Shown in pieces: positions 44,190 through 54,448 of a stretch of 64,000 nucleotides of DNA. The notes beneath the pieces were generated by a model. That model was not told where the DNA came from, searched no databases, and worked only from the letters and a program-made list of their open reading frames with translations. This DNA is from Spirosoma sordidisoli (GTDB lineage: Bacteria; Bacteroidota; Bacteroidia; Cytophagales; Spirosomataceae). How positions within the stretch are numbered: the stretch's first letter is position 1; each line of letters opens with the position of its first letter. The DNA is taken from contig NZ_SBLB01000006.1 in the NCBI RefSeq assembly GCF_004138325.1, positions 310,001 through 374,000 on the forward strand, given 5' to 3'. Both the position numbers and the translations under genes were made by a program.

Positions 44190-44882
44190 ATGCTGCAGAA
44201 AACCCGGGGCATTGCCCTTAGCTACATCCGCTACCGCGAAACGTCGATCATCGCCCGCGTTTATACCGAAGAATTCGGTTTGCAGAGCTACATTGTGAAC
44301 GGCGTTCGGTCGGCCAAGAGCAAAAATAACCGCATTGCTCTCTTTCAGCCGCTCACGTTACTGGATATGGTCGTGTATTACAAGAACGACCGCGACCTGC
44401 ATCGGCTTTCGGAGGTGAAAACGCTGCATCCGTTTCAGAGTCTGCCGTTCGAGGTGACCAAATCGACCATTGCGCTCTTCGTTACGGAAATGCTCAACAA
44501 GGTCCTGAAAGAAGAGGCCGGCAGTCCAGTGCTGTTCCGGTTTCTGCTCGACTCGGTCCTGTTTCTGGAAGAAGCCCGGTCCAACTACGAAAATTTCCAC
44601 CTGATCTTTCTGCTCAAACTGTCGTTTTTCCTGGGTTTCGGTCCCGAAGGCGCGCGCGAGTTCGAAGACCAGCTGCGCGAGAACTCCTACCCCTTCTTAC
44701 CCGATGCGGCTGTTGAGGAAGCGCTGAACACCATGCTTCGGAAACCCTTCGGCACGCCTATCTCGCTGACCCGCACGGCCCGAAACGAGCTGGCCAACGC
44801 GCTGGTTGCCTACTATCAGATTCACATCGACACCGTTGGCGAAGTAAAATCGCTACCCGTTCTGCGCGAGGTGCTTGGCTAG
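44190..44882 (+). CDS. recO: DNA repair protein RecO
   Basis: A 230-residue RecO, which loads RecA onto SSB-coated DNA with RecR. The N-terminal OB fold is recognisable as [26 protein letters not shown] split by turns and [22 protein letters not shown], followed by a helical domain. It lacks an obvious four-cysteine zinc motif, as in some RecO branches of this phylum. It stands alone between oppositely oriented genes. Confidence 0.9.
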   Translation: MLQKTRGIALSYIRYRETSIIARVYTEEFGLQSYIVNGVRSAKSKNNRIALFQPLTLLDMVVYYKNDRDLHRLSEVKTLHPFQSLPFEVTKSTIALFVTEMLNKVLKEEAGSPVLFRFLLDSVLFLEEARSNYENFHLIFLLKLSFFLGFGPEGAREFEDQLRENSYPFLPDAAVEEALNTMLRKPFGTPISLTRTARNELANALVAYYQIHIDTVGEVKSLPVLREVLG

Positions 44883-44885
44883 CGA

Positions 44886-46369
44886 TCAGGGTTTTACAGC
44901 CGTAATTTTTACGACACCGGCTCCGTCCAGCACATCGCCCGGCTGCAGGCCCGACAGGTCGATGCTCAAGTCGGCCCCCACCCGTTTCCAGGGCAGTTTT
45001 TTGGCCGAGCCCAGCAGCGTAACGGTCGACGTTTCGGTCAGGGTTACCCCCAGAAGGGTTAGCTGCGGTACGTAGCGGGGCACGATCGCATAGAGGGTAT
45101 TGGCTTTTCGGGTAAAGAAAGCGTTGATGTGCGCTTTCCCGCCCGGCTGCGGTTTGGTCAGCTCGCTTACGTCGTAGCTGGTCTGGTACCCCCTTCCTTG
45201 ACGTCGGGCCGCTTGCCGGCGCTCCACTGACGCGGCACTGTCCAGGCTTCTGCATCGAATATGGCTTCGCCGTTCCGGTCCAGCCAGGCCCCCAGCTGCC
45301 TCAGCCGGTCTTCCATCAGGTCAGGAATGCGCCCGTCGGCGGTAGGGCCGATGTCGAGCAGCAGGTTACCGCCCCGCGATACAATATCAGCCAGAATCAG
45401 CACCAGGTCGGCTCCGCTTTTGTAATCGGTAACGGTTTCCATCCGGTTGTACCCGAACGACTGCCCCATACCCCGGTTCTCTTCCCACACCACACTGGCG
45501 TCCATACCTGACCCGTATTCGGAGGTGAAGTACGTGCTCCGATGCACCTTCCGGGTGTTCTTGCCCCAGCGGTCGTTGACCACCACTTCGTCCTTCACCG
45601 GCGATTCGTTATAGAGCCAGGCCAGCAGGTCGGGGCTTCGCCACTGCGTATCGGTCAGGTCCCACTCGCCATCCGAGAAGATAATAGACGGCTTGTAGCG
45701 GGTTACCACGTCCTTAAACTGCGGAAACAAGTGTTCGTTGACAAACCGGCTTTTGTCGGCCTGTAACCATACCGGGTTGTACCATTCGTACAGCGAATAA
45801 TAAATGCCCATTTTTAGCCCGGCCTTCCGAACCGAATTGCTCAGATCGCCGAGCAAGTCACGCTTAGGCCCGACCGAAACCGCATTCCAGGGCCGCCCCC
45901 ACGACCGATCGGCTTCGGCGCTGGGCCAGAGGGTAAAGCCCTCGTGGTGTTTGCTGGTCAGCACCACGTACCGCGCGCCCGATTTCCTGAACACCTCGGC
46001 CCAGTGATCCGGCTCGAACAGCTCCGCCCGAAACTGGGAAGCAAACTCCTTGTAGTCGAAGCTGGCTCCGTAATTCTTCGTGTGGAACGCTTTCACCTCC
46101 TTGTGGCTGTGCCGGTCGGTCTCCATCAGATTACTCCAGTACCATTCGGAATACCCGTCAGGCCGAACGGGCGCATAAGCCGGGACGGAATACGTACCCC
46201 AGTGGATGAAGATGCCAAACTTAGCTTTCCGGAACCAGTCGGGAATAGGCCGCTGGTCGAGCGACGCCCAGTTGGGTTGGTAGGGTTGGGCATGAACGGG
46301 CGACCCGGTTCGTACAAGCAGACTGATCAGCAGCAGAAAGGCCGTGTGCGCAGCGTTAATCGATTGCAT
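44886..46369 (-). pseudogene. Alpha-L-fucosidase (GH29) with a frameshift near its 3' end
   Basis: A secreted GH29 enzyme interrupted late. Residues 1-27 are a signal peptide. The catalytic domain (PDWFRKAKFGIFIHWGTYS, VLTSKHHEGFTLWPS, nucleophile Asp in IIFSDGEWD) runs in one frame to about 45190, where the frame slips and stops at 45167. The missing C-terminal Ig-like domain (YQTSYDVSELTKPQPGG onward) continues in another frame down to 44886. The switch point is a run of five G on the coding strand (45189-45193); one more G, or two fewer, would restore the full protein of about 494 residues. Sequencing error, phase variation or real inactivation are all possible. Confidence 0.85.
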
Positions 46370-46470
46370 GAATACAGAGATAAGGATTGGTCATAAAAAG
46401 GTTAGAAATACTGACTAATACTCCTTTTACGGGCGATACAACCGACCGACCAACGCTAACCGTACATCCC

Positions 46471-48936
46471 ATGAATGGGCAGTCTCTCAAACTCTTCTGG
46501 CGACGAACCGCTCAGCGAAAGAGCCATTTTTTTATCAATCTGTTCGGACTGTCGGTAGCCATTGCGGCCACGACCCTTATTTTTTTGTGGGTCAACCACG
46601 AAACCAGCTTCGACCGGCATTTCAGCAACGCCGACCAGATCTACCGCGTTTATCCGGAAATCAGCGTCAATGGTAAGGATTTCAGCAATGCCATGGCTCC
46701 GCCCCCACTGATGCGCGTTCTCTCCCGCGACTTTCCGGAGGTTATGGCCAGCACGCGCATCTGGAGTTACCCGAACAAACTGGTTAGCTACGAGCAGGCA
46801 GGCCACGAAACAAAGGCTTTCAACGAGAAACGACTGTATCAGGCCGACTCCACATTCTTCGATCTGTTCAACATCCGGATGCTCCAGGGCGACGCCAGAA
46901 AAGCCCTGACGGTACCCTTCAAAATGGTCATCACCGAAGAAACGGCCATTCGGTATTTTGGCGAAGCCGTTTACCGCTCGGGCAAAGCACTGGGTAAAAG
47001 TCTGTCCATTACCTTCTTCGGCAAAAAATACGACTGCGAAGTAACGGGCATCACCGAAAACGTGCCGGCCAACTCGCATTTCCACTACGACCTCATCCTG
47101 TCTAACGTCACCGACCCCTGGTGCAACTCCAACGTCTGGGTCGACAACACCTATTACACCTACGTATTGCTACGCCCCGGCAGCGATCCCAAAGCGCTGG
47201 AGGCCAAGCTGCCTTCGCTCATCCGCACCCATCTGAACCCGCAGCTACAGGTGAATTTCGGGGTCAGTTACGATGCTCTCCGGAAGCGGGGCGAATACTG
47301 GGACTACAAACTACAGCCGCTGACCGACATCCACCTGGGCTCCAACTTTGCCCGGGAGCTGGAGCCCAATGGGAACCGGAACAATGTTACGTTGCTGATG
47401 GCGGTCGCTTTTTTCATGCTGCTCATTGCCTGCATCAATTACACCAACCTGACCATGGCGGGGGCTATCGAGCGCTCGCGGGAGGTCGGTGTGCGCAAGG
47501 TACTGGGATCGACGGTTGGGCAGCTGCGCGCCCAGTTTTTTACGGAGTCGGCCTTGATGAGCGGGTTGGCGCTGGTGCTGGCCACCCTGCTGATCGTGCT
47601 GCTGCTGAACCCGTTTACCGAGATGCTGGGCGCTTCTTTACCAACCAACCCACTGCGTGAGGGTACCACATGGCTCCTGCTGGGAGGTATTTTTGGCCTG
47701 GTAACCCTGTTGGGTGGCGCTTATCCGGCTTACTACCTGTCTACGTTTACGACCACGCTGGCCCTGAAGGGGAAGGTTAGCCCCCGCTCGGGCACGGTAA
47801 GTTTTCAGGGGGTTTTGGTAACCGCCCAGTTTGCTATTTCCATCACCCTGGCCATCTGTGCTCTGGTGGTTTATCGGCAGCTGGATCTGCTGCGCTCACA
47901 GTCGGCTGGTTTTCAGAAAGACAATGTGATCATGGTGGCCGACCCTTCTGTCAAGCTACGCGATCAGTCGGAGGTGTTCATTCAGGAACTGTCCCGTTTT
48001 CCGGGTATCAGCAGTGCCAGCGTCTGCTCCGACTATCCGGGCAGCGGCAGCTACTCGTTTCCCATCGCGGCCCGGCGCAAGGGCGAATCGGCCGATCAGC
48101 TCCTGTATAACTTCACCGCAGGGTACGATTTCCTGAAGACCTTTTCGATCAACCTGCTGGAGGGGCGCGACTTTGCCAAGACGTTCGACGATGCCAGCCC
48201 CAAACGGGTGATTCTCAACGAAACGGCGGTCCGGATGCTGGGGCTGAAAACGCCCATTCATGCCCAGATCGTCACCAAAAACCTGAACGTACTTAAACTG
48301 GAAGAGCAAACCTACGAGGTCATCGGGGTAGTAAAAGACTTCAACTTCGAGTCGCTGCACAAAGCCATTCTGCCGATGGCTATTTTTCTCGATCAGAACG
48401 GCTCGTACGTGTCCATCCGGGTTAAGCCCGGCAATCCGGATCAGCACCTGGCCGCTATCCGTCAGGTATGGGAGAAACGGCTGCCCGGTGTCCCGTTTGA
48501 GTATTCGTTTCTGGATTCTCAGCTGGATACGCTCTACAAAACCGAACGCAGCCTGAGCCAGGTGCTGGCTATACTGACCGGTCTTACCATTCTGGTAGCC
48601 GCGGTGGGCCTCTTCGGGCTAACCCTGCTGATGGTGCAGCGCCGAACCAAGGAAATCGGCATCCGAAAGGTGATCGGAGCGAGTTTGGCGGATGTGCTGC
48701 TGACGCTGAACCGCGATTATATCCGCTGGATGGGGGCTGCGTTCCTGATCGCCTGCCCGATGGCCTGGTTCGCTATGAACCGCTGGCTCCAGCATTTTGC
48801 CTATCAGGCCACTATTCCCTGGTGGTTGTTTGCCGCAACGGGCCTACTGGCCCTGGGTATTGCCCTGCTGACCGCCAGCTTTCAAACGATCCGGGCCGCC
48901 CTGCAGAACCCCGTAAACTCGCTGCGTAACGAATAA
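46471..48936 (+). CDS. FtsX/MacB-type ABC transporter permease
   Basis: An 821-residue permease with the doubled Bacteroidota layout. One span near the N-terminus (FFINLFGLSVAIAATTLIFLW split at 20) is followed by a periplasmic MacB-PCD domain, three spans with the cytoplasmic RSREVGVRKVLGS motif (about 365), a second span set and periplasmic domain, and a last three-span FtsX module with RRTKEIGIRKVIGAS (about 730). It works with a LolD-like ATPase; the one at 31817 is a candidate. The frame begins at 46387 with a TTG, but the ATG at 46471 (MNGQSLKLFWRR) is the family start. Confidence 0.92.
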   Translation: MNGQSLKLFWRRTAQRKSHFFINLFGLSVAIAATTLIFLWVNHETSFDRHFSNADQIYRVYPEISVNGKDFSNAMAPPPLMRVLSRDFPEVMASTRIWSYPNKLVSYEQAGHETKAFNEKRLYQADSTFFDLFNIRMLQGDARKALTVPFKMVITEETAIRYFGEAVYRSGKALGKSLSITFFGKKYDCEVTGITENVPANSHFHYDLILSNVTDPWCNSNVWVDNTYYTYVLLRPGSDPKALEAKLPSLIRTHLNPQLQVNFGVSYDALRKRGEYWDYKLQPLTDIHLGSNFARELEPNGNRNNVTLLMAVAFFMLLIACINYTNLTMAGAIERSREVGVRKVLGSTVGQLRAQFFTESALMSGLALVLATLLIVLLLNPFTEMLGASLPTNPLREGTTWLLLGGIFGLVTLLGGAYPAYYLSTFTTTLALKGKVSPRSGTVSFQGVLVTAQFAISITLAICALVVYRQLDLLRSQSAGFQKDNVIMVADPSVKLRDQSEVFIQELSRFPGISSASVCSDYPGSGSYSFPIAARRKGESADQLLYNFTAGYDFLKTFSINLLEGRDFAKTFDDASPKRVILNETAVRMLGLKTPIHAQIVTKNLNVLKLEEQTYEVIGVVKDFNFESLHKAILPMAIFLDQNGSYVSIRVKPGNPDQHLAAIRQVWEKRLPGVPFEYSFLDSQLDTLYKTERSLSQVLAILTGLTILVAAVGLFGLTLLMVQRRTKEIGIRKVIGASLADVLLTLNRDYIRWMGAAFLIACPMAWFAMNRWLQHFAYQATIPWWLFAATGLLALGIALLTASFQTIRAALQNPVNSLRNE

Positions 48937-48951
48937 ACCCCCAGACGGCGG

Positions 48952-49683
48952 CTATATCTTCCGCTTCAGCTCGAAGTGCTGACCCAGGTAAAGCCGCCGT
49001 ACCTGCTCATCGCTGGCCAGCTCTTCGGCCGAGCCTTGTTTCAGGATTTTTCCTTCGAACAGTAGGTACGCCCGGTCGGTGATCGACAGGGTTTCGTTTA
49101 CGTTGTGGTCGGTAATCAGAATGCCAATGTTGCGGTGCTTGAGCTTGGCCACAATGCTCTGGATATCTTCGACGGCAATGGGGTCAACGCCCGCAAACGG
49201 CTCATCGAGCAGGATAAACTTAGGGTCAACGGCCAGCGCGCGGGCAATTTCGGTGCGCCGGCGCTCACCACCCGATAACACCTTACCCTTACTCTTCCGA
49301 ACGTGCGTCAGGCTGAACTCGTCCAGCAGCTCTTCTACCTTGTCGCGCTGCTGTTTTTTAGGCAGGTCGGTCATTTCGAGCACCGCCAGCACGTTTTCCT
49401 CGACCGACAGATCCCGGAATACCGAAGCCTCCTGCGCCAGATAGCCCAGGCCGAGCCGGGCGCGTTTGTACATGGGCAGGTCCGTTACGTCGATGTCATC
49501 GATAAAGACCTTGCCGCTGTTGGGTTTTACCAGCCCTACCGCCATGTAGAACGACGTTGTTTTACCGGCTCCGTTGGGTCCCAGCAGACCGACGATCTCA
49601 CCCTGGGCCACCTGGTACGACACGTTGTTGTTTACAAACCGCGCCCCGTATTTTTTAACTAAATTTTCGGTTCTGAGAATCAT
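48952..49683 (-). CDS. lptB: LPS export ABC transporter ATP-binding protein
   Basis: A 243-residue ATPase that powers LPS transport from the inner membrane through LptFG to the outer membrane. Walker A is GPNGAGKTT, the signature [15 protein letters not shown], Walker [14 protein letters not shown] and the H-loop [10 protein letters not shown], all as in LptB. No lptFG, lptA or lptC genes lie nearby. It ends 16 bases from the convergent permease gene. Confidence 0.95.
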   Translation of the reverse strand: MILRTENLVKKYGARFVNNNVSYQVAQGEIVGLLGPNGAGKTTSFYMAVGLVKPNSGKVFIDDIDVTDLPMYKRARLGLGYLAQEASVFRDLSVEENVLAVLEMTDLPKKQQRDKVEELLDEFSLTHVRKSKGKVLSGGERRRTEIARALAVDPKFILLDEPFAGVDPIAVEDIQSIVAKLKHRNIGILITDHNVNETLSITDRAYLLFEGKILKQGSAEELASDEQVRRLYLGQHFELKRKI

Positions 49684-49807
49684 TGACTTAATCGGTATGG
49701 AGTACGCCGGCCTGTAGCTTGCTCCCTAAAGTGGGCTGGCACCTCGGGGGAAACCAGTGTGGTTCAACTTCATTCTGTCTTGCCGGCGGTCGTAATGCTG
49801 GCATAGC

Positions 49808-51559
49808 TCACGAACACCGAATATCTTTCAGCATCAGCTGGGTCGATATGTTGCCGTTATATACGTTCTGCTCAACATGGTAGCAGATCGAAAACGGACT
49901 ACCCGCCCGCAGGTGCGCGGCCATGTGGGCCATACCGAAACCGACGGCTGTCAGCGTTTGGCTTGCCCGGTGAGTGGTACGCTGCCGCACCTGAATTTTC
50001 AGGTGTTTCTCTTTCATGATCGTCGGCTCGCTGGCCAGATGCACCTCCTCGGTCATGAACGTTGGCTGCATATTGTGCGGCCCGAACGGCCCCATCTGTC
50101 TCAGTATCCGAACAAACTTGGCGTCGATTTCGCTGAAGTCCATGGGCAGATCGATGTCGATCAGGGGCGTCAGATGCTCTTCTTTGATCTTACGCGCCAC
50201 CACTTCTTCAAACTTCTGCCGAAACGCGTCAATTTTGTCTTCGGCTATGGTCATCCCGGCGGCAAACGTATGGCCCCCAAACTGTTCGAGCAGGTCAGCG
50301 CACTCTTCAATGGCTTCGTACACATCGAACCCCGGCACCGACCGGGCCGAACCGGCCGCCTTATCGTTGGAGCGCGTCAGGATAATGGTGGGGCGGTGAA
50401 AATGCTCGATACACCGCGACGCCACAATACCAATCACGCCTTTATGCCAGCTGGCATCGAACAGGACGGTACTCTTGGCGTTGGTCAGCGCTTCGCTCCG
50501 CCGAATCATATCCAGGGCCTGCTCGGTCATGCTGCTGTCAAACTGCCTTCGGTCGTTGTTGTGTTTGTTAATGGCCATCGCAAACGCATCCGCTTCCTCG
50601 TCATCTTCGGCCAGTAGCAACTGTACGGCCGCTTTGGCGTGCTGGATACGTCCGGCGGCATTGATCCGCGGACCAATGCCGAACACCACGTTCGTAATAT
50701 CCAGCTCGCCCCGGAAGCCCGCTATATTGATTAACGCTTTCAGCCCGGTTCGGGGTGTTGCGTTAAGATATTTTAACCCATAGTAGGCCATCACCCGGTT
50801 CTCGCCCGTAATGGGAACGATATCTGACGCGATGCTGACAGCAACCAGATCCAGATGCGGAAACAGGTCGGTGAGCGGGATCTGGCGACACTGGCAAAAC
50901 GCCTGCAGCAGTTTGAAGCCAACGCCACAGCCGCTCAGTTCTTTGTAGGGATAGGCGCAGTCGTCGCGCTTGGGATCGAGCACGGCAGCCGCAGCGGGAA
51001 TCTCGCTACCCGGCCGGTGGTGATCACAGATGATAAAATCGACGCCCAGCGCCGTAGCCTGAGCCACCCGATCAACCGATTTGATGCCACAGTCGAGCGC
51101 AATGATCAGCGTAAATCCGTTCTCGGCCGCCCATTCGACGCCCTGCTGCGAAATGCCATAGCCTTCCTTGTAGCGATCCGGAATGTAGTAGTCGATGGCC
51201 GAATGGTACTGTTTCAGAAAGCCGTAGACCAGCGCAACCGAGGTGGTACCATCTACATCGTAATCGCCATAGACCAGAATTTTCTCCGGCCGTTCCGGGT
51301 TCATAGCCCGATCCAGACGACTGATGGCCCGATCCATATCGCGCATTAGAAAAGGATCGTGTAAGTGATTAATTTCAGGCCTGAAAAAGGCCCGGGCCTC
51401 CTCGTAGGTATGCACACCCCGCTGCACCAGTAAAGCCGCCAGAAACGGGCTAACCCCCAACGACGCCGTCAATGACTCAATAGCAGTCTGTTGTGGAACA
51501 GCATCGGGAAAGGGTTTCCGGATCCATCGTTTGGCGGGTGGTGTCGACTGGGCTATCAT
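49808..51559 (-). CDS. recJ: Single-stranded-DNA-specific exonuclease RecJ
   Basis: A 583-residue RecJ, a 5'-3' exonuclease of recombination and repair. The DHH phosphoesterase motifs are VYGDYDVDGTTS (I), ALDCGIKS (II) and FIICDHHRPG (III); the DHHA1 part holds GQFGGHTFAAGMTI-like QFGGHTFAAGM, and an OB domain lies at the C-terminus. It is divergent from the DUF2141 gene with 40 bases between. Confidence 0.95.
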   Translation of the reverse strand: MIAQSTPPAKRWIRKPFPDAVPQQTAIESLTASLGVSPFLAALLVQRGVHTYEEARAFFRPEINHLHDPFLMRDMDRAISRLDRAMNPERPEKILVYGDYDVDGTTSVALVYGFLKQYHSAIDYYIPDRYKEGYGISQQGVEWAAENGFTLIIALDCGIKSVDRVAQATALGVDFIICDHHRPGSEIPAAAAVLDPKRDDCAYPYKELSGCGVGFKLLQAFCQCRQIPLTDLFPHLDLVAVSIASDIVPITGENRVMAYYGLKYLNATPRTGLKALINIAGFRGELDITNVVFGIGPRINAAGRIQHAKAAVQLLLAEDDEEADAFAMAINKHNNDRRQFDSSMTEQALDMIRRSEALTNAKSTVLFDASWHKGVIGIVASRCIEHFHRPTIILTRSNDKAAGSARSVPGFDVYEAIEECADLLEQFGGHTFAAGMTIAEDKIDAFRQKFEEVVARKIKEEHLTPLIDIDLPMDFSEIDAKFVRILRQMGPFGPHNMQPTFMTEEVHLASEPTIMKEKHLKIQVRQRTTHRASQTLTAVGFGMAHMAAHLRAGSPFSICYHVEQNVYNGNISTQLMLKDIRCS

Positions 51560-51599
51560 AAATGCAAAATAAATCCGTTTTTAGAGAAACTTCGTGTCT

Positions 51600-52022
51600 A
51601 TGCTTCTTTTGCTGTCGTTCATCAACCTGTTTTTTACCGGTTTTCAGTCTGCATCCCCGCCCGCCAAAGTAGGTCTAACGATTGATGTTCAGAATATTCG
51701 CAAGAAGCAGGGCGCTGTGTACATAGCCCTGTTCGAGCCCGGCAAAACATTTCCCGAAGGTAATCCAAGGGAAGGCCGGAAACTAGACGTGACCGGCAAC
51801 AGCGTAAAAGCCACTTTTTCGGTAGAGCCCGGCGACTATGCGGTGGCGGTATACCACGACGAGAACGGCAACGGCAAAATGGACAAACGGGTATTCGGCA
51901 TTCCCAAAGAACCGTATGGCTTCAGTAATAATTTCCGGCCGGTGATGTCGGCCCCAAAATTCAGCGACTGCCGCTTCAGCGTCAACGAGAGCGGCAAGGC
52001 CATCAGCATCCGCCTGGAATAA
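51600..52022 (+). CDS. Secreted DUF2141 protein
   Basis: A 140-residue exported protein. The signal peptide is short (residues 1-17), then comes a single transthyretin-like beta-sandwich: LTIDVQNIRKKQGAVYIALF, GDYAVAVYHDENGNGKMDK (with a calcium-like acidic loop) and FGIPKEPYGFSNN. DUF2141 proteins are of unknown function. The ATG at 51600 is preferred to the GTG six bases earlier. It lies ahead of guaB. Confidence 0.85.
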   Translation: MLLLLSFINLFFTGFQSASPPAKVGLTIDVQNIRKKQGAVYIALFEPGKTFPEGNPREGRKLDVTGNSVKATFSVEPGDYAVAVYHDENGNGKMDKRVFGIPKEPYGFSNNFRPVMSAPKFSDCRFSVNESGKAISIRLE

Positions 52023-52077
52023 CCCAACCCGTTTGTAGCGTTGTGTCGTACAGCCCGCGAAAGCCGGTTATTGGTTC

Positions 52078-52134
52078 TATTTTTGCAAATTTTTCCCGAA
52101 ACGGCTCTGGACATTGAAAAAATCCGTAGTTTTG
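52078..52134 (+). promoter_or_regulatory. guaB: Two -7-like elements ahead of guaB
   Basis: TATTTTTG at 52078-52085 and TAGTTTTG at 52127-52134 both fit TAnnTTTG. Neither has a TTG at the ideal -33 spacing. Either could start guaB transcripts (gene start 52166). Confidence 0.45.
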
Positions 52135-52165
52135 TCTGGCAAATAACACCACCTGCTTATTTGCC

Positions 52166-53638
52166 ATGAGCTTAGACTCCAGTAAGTTTCTTTACGAGGC
52201 TCTCACCTACGACGACGTTCTGCTTTTACCTGCCTATTCGGAGGTTCTACCGCGCGATACGACGACCGTCACCCAGCTTACCCGCAACATCCAGCTCAAC
52301 ATTCCGCTCATATCGGCGGCTATGGACACGGTTACTGAATCGTCGCTGGCGATTGCAATGGCCCAGGAAGGCGGCATTGGCATCATCCACAAAAACATGA
52401 GCGTGGAGGCCCAGGCCGACCAGGTTCGGAAGGTAAAACGTTCCGAGAGCGGTATGATCATCGACCCGATTACCCTGCCCGAAAGCGCCACCCTGGCCGA
52501 TGCCCACAAGATCATGCGCGAGTTCAAAATCGGTGGCATACCGGTTGTGGACGAAGCGGGCAAACTGGTCGGTATTCTGACCAACCGCGATCTGCGGTTT
52601 CAGCGTAACCTGGCCCGGCCCGTTACCGAAATCATGACGCGGCAGAACCTGATCACGGCCAAAGCCGGACTCTCGCTCGAAGATGCCGAGAGCATTTTGC
52701 AGGAATACAAAATCGAAAAACTGCCCATCGTCAACGAAGACTACAAACTCGTTGGCCTCATTACCTACAAAGACATCCTGAAGCGCAAAAGCCACCCCAA
52801 CGCCTGCAAAGACAGTCTGGGACGCCTGCGCGTCGGCGCTGCCGTTGGCGTAACCCCCGACCTGACCCGGCGCATCGAAGCGCTTGTGAAGGCGGGCGTC
52901 GACGTGATCAGCGTCGATACGGCCCACGGTCACTCGAAAGGTGTGCTCGATGCCGTACGCAATATCAAGCTGCAGTTCCCCAACCTGGAAGTCATTGCCG
53001 GCAACGTAGCAACCGGCGAAGGGGCAAAAGCCCTGGCCGACGCGGGGGCCGATGCCGTTAAAGTAGGTGTAGGGCCCGGTAGTATCTGCACCACCCGCAT
53101 CATTGCCGGTATTGGTATGCCCCAGCTGACGGCCGTTTATGAATCGGCCAAGGCGTTGCAGGGCACGGGCGTTCCGGTCATTGCCGATGGGGGTATCCGT
53201 TTCTCGGGCGACATCACCAAGGCACTGGCAGGTGGTGCCAGCACGGTTATGATCGGCTCGCTGCTGGCCGGTACCGAAGAGGCTCCCGGCGAGGTAGTAC
53301 TTTACGAAGGACGCCGGTTCAAAACCTACCGGGGCATGGGGTCGGTAGAGGCCATGGAAGATGGCTCGAAGGACCGCTACTTCCAGGATGCCGAAGACGA
53401 CATCAAGAAACTCGTACCCGAAGGCATTGTAGGCCGCGTACCGTTCAAAGGCAAGGTAGCCGAGATCATCTACCAGATGGTGGGTGGCCTGAAAGCCGGT
53501 ATGGGCTACTGCGGAGCCAAGGATATTCCGGCGCTCCAGCAGGCTAAATTCGTGAAGATTACAACCGCAGGATCGCGCGAAAGCCATCCGCACGATATCC
53601 AGATTCAGAAAGAAGCGCCGAACTATTCGTCGCGGTAA
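52166..53638 (+). CDS. guaB: Inosine-5'-monophosphate dehydrogenase
   Basis: A 490-residue IMPDH, the committed step of GMP synthesis (IMP to XMP with NAD). It begins with [17 protein letters not shown], carries two CBS domains (about residues 95-205), the phosphate loop and catalytic cysteine in [12 protein letters not shown], the [13 protein letters not shown] motif, and the flap [10 protein letters not shown]. The C-terminal basic segment is complete. It ends at an intrinsic terminator. Confidence 0.97.
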   Translation: MSLDSSKFLYEALTYDDVLLLPAYSEVLPRDTTTVTQLTRNIQLNIPLISAAMDTVTESSLAIAMAQEGGIGIIHKNMSVEAQADQVRKVKRSESGMIIDPITLPESATLADAHKIMREFKIGGIPVVDEAGKLVGILTNRDLRFQRNLARPVTEIMTRQNLITAKAGLSLEDAESILQEYKIEKLPIVNEDYKLVGLITYKDILKRKSHPNACKDSLGRLRVGAAVGVTPDLTRRIEALVKAGVDVISVDTAHGHSKGVLDAVRNIKLQFPNLEVIAGNVATGEGAKALADAGADAVKVGVGPGSICTTRIIAGIGMPQLTAVYESAKALQGTGVPVIADGGIRFSGDITKALAGGASTVMIGSLLAGTEEAPGEVVLYEGRRFKTYRGMGSVEAMEDGSKDRYFQDAEDDIKKLVPEGIVGRVPFKGKVAEIIYQMVGGLKAGMGYCGAKDIPALQQAKFVKITTAGSRESHPHDIQIQKEAPNYSSR

Positions 53639-53651
53639 TCGCCTGTTTTAC

Positions 53652-53715
53652 CCGGCCGCTGGCGGAACCGTTTTGTGCAAAAGCACGACGCGGCCCCGTC
53701 AGCGGCCGGTTTTTT
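53652..53715 (+). terminator. Intrinsic terminator after guaB
   Basis: CCGGCCGCTG (53652-53661) pairs with CAGCGGCCGG (53700-53709), followed by six T. The 38-base loop holds smaller stems. The convergent phosphoesterase gene ends at 53714, within the T run. Confidence 0.75.
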
Positions 53716-54448
53716 AGCCGATATAATGTACGGTGCTGGTGGTGCCGTGGTTATCGAGGTTGATCTCGCGAATGCCCACGCGGTAATGATCGACGGCGAA
53801 ATCGTCGCTATCCTGCTTCATCTGGTAATAGGTAGACGGCGATAGGAGCGTCAGCAGGTTACCCCGCTGTACGACTTTGTCGACATGATAATGGCCGCAA
53901 ACAACCGTAACGTGGCAGGGAAGTTCACGCACCAGCGATAGAAACTGCTCAGTCTGTAAAAATGGGTGATGCGAGTCCATGAACGCCACGTCGGCGGGCA
54001 GGGGCGGGTGATGCATGAATACCAATACGTTGTTATCACGCAGGGCCAGCAGGTACTCCCGCAGCCAGGCCCACTGCTTAGCCGAAAACTGGCCTTTCGA
54101 TGAATCCAGAAACAGGGCCGGGTGCCCTTCCAGCGGCAGCGCGTAGTAGAGTTCAGATCCGGTCAGAAAATTGGACCGGCCAAATACCTCCGCCATCAGC
54201 ACCGAGTCGTCATGGTTACCCGAAATGACGTAATGCGGAAACGGTAAGCCGCTGAGCAGTTCTTTCACCCAGGTGTAGGTTTCCCGATCACCGGCTTGGT
54301 AGCAGATATCTCCTCCGATAACCAGCCCGTTTGGACGTATGTGTTCCAGATGAGCCAGGGCCTGCAAGAAGTTCTGCCGAACGTCGACACCCATCGGTTT
54401 TTCGCCCTCGGCACCAATATGCGGGTCAGTAATAAAGGCAATACGCAT
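53714..54448 (-). CDS. Calcineurin-like metallophosphoesterase
   Basis: A 244-residue phosphoesterase with all five metal motifs: ITDPHIG (DxH), GGDICYQAGD (GD), ISGNHDD (GNHD), VFMHHPPLP and CGHYHVDK (GHxH). Related enzymes cleave cyclic nucleotides or other phosphodiesters; the substrate is unknown. The start overlaps the mazG stop by one base (TGATG), so the two are translationally coupled. Confidence 0.92.
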   Translation of the reverse strand: MRIAFITDPHIGAEGEKPMGVDVRQNFLQALAHLEHIRPNGLVIGGDICYQAGDRETYTWVKELLSGLPFPHYVISGNHDDSVLMAEVFGRSNFLTGSELYYALPLEGHPALFLDSSKGQFSAKQWAWLREYLLALRDNNVLVFMHHPPLPADVAFMDSHHPFLQTEQFLSLVRELPCHVTVVCGHYHVDKVVQRGNLLTLLSPSTYYQMKQDSDDFAVDHYRVGIREINLDNHGTTSTVHYIG

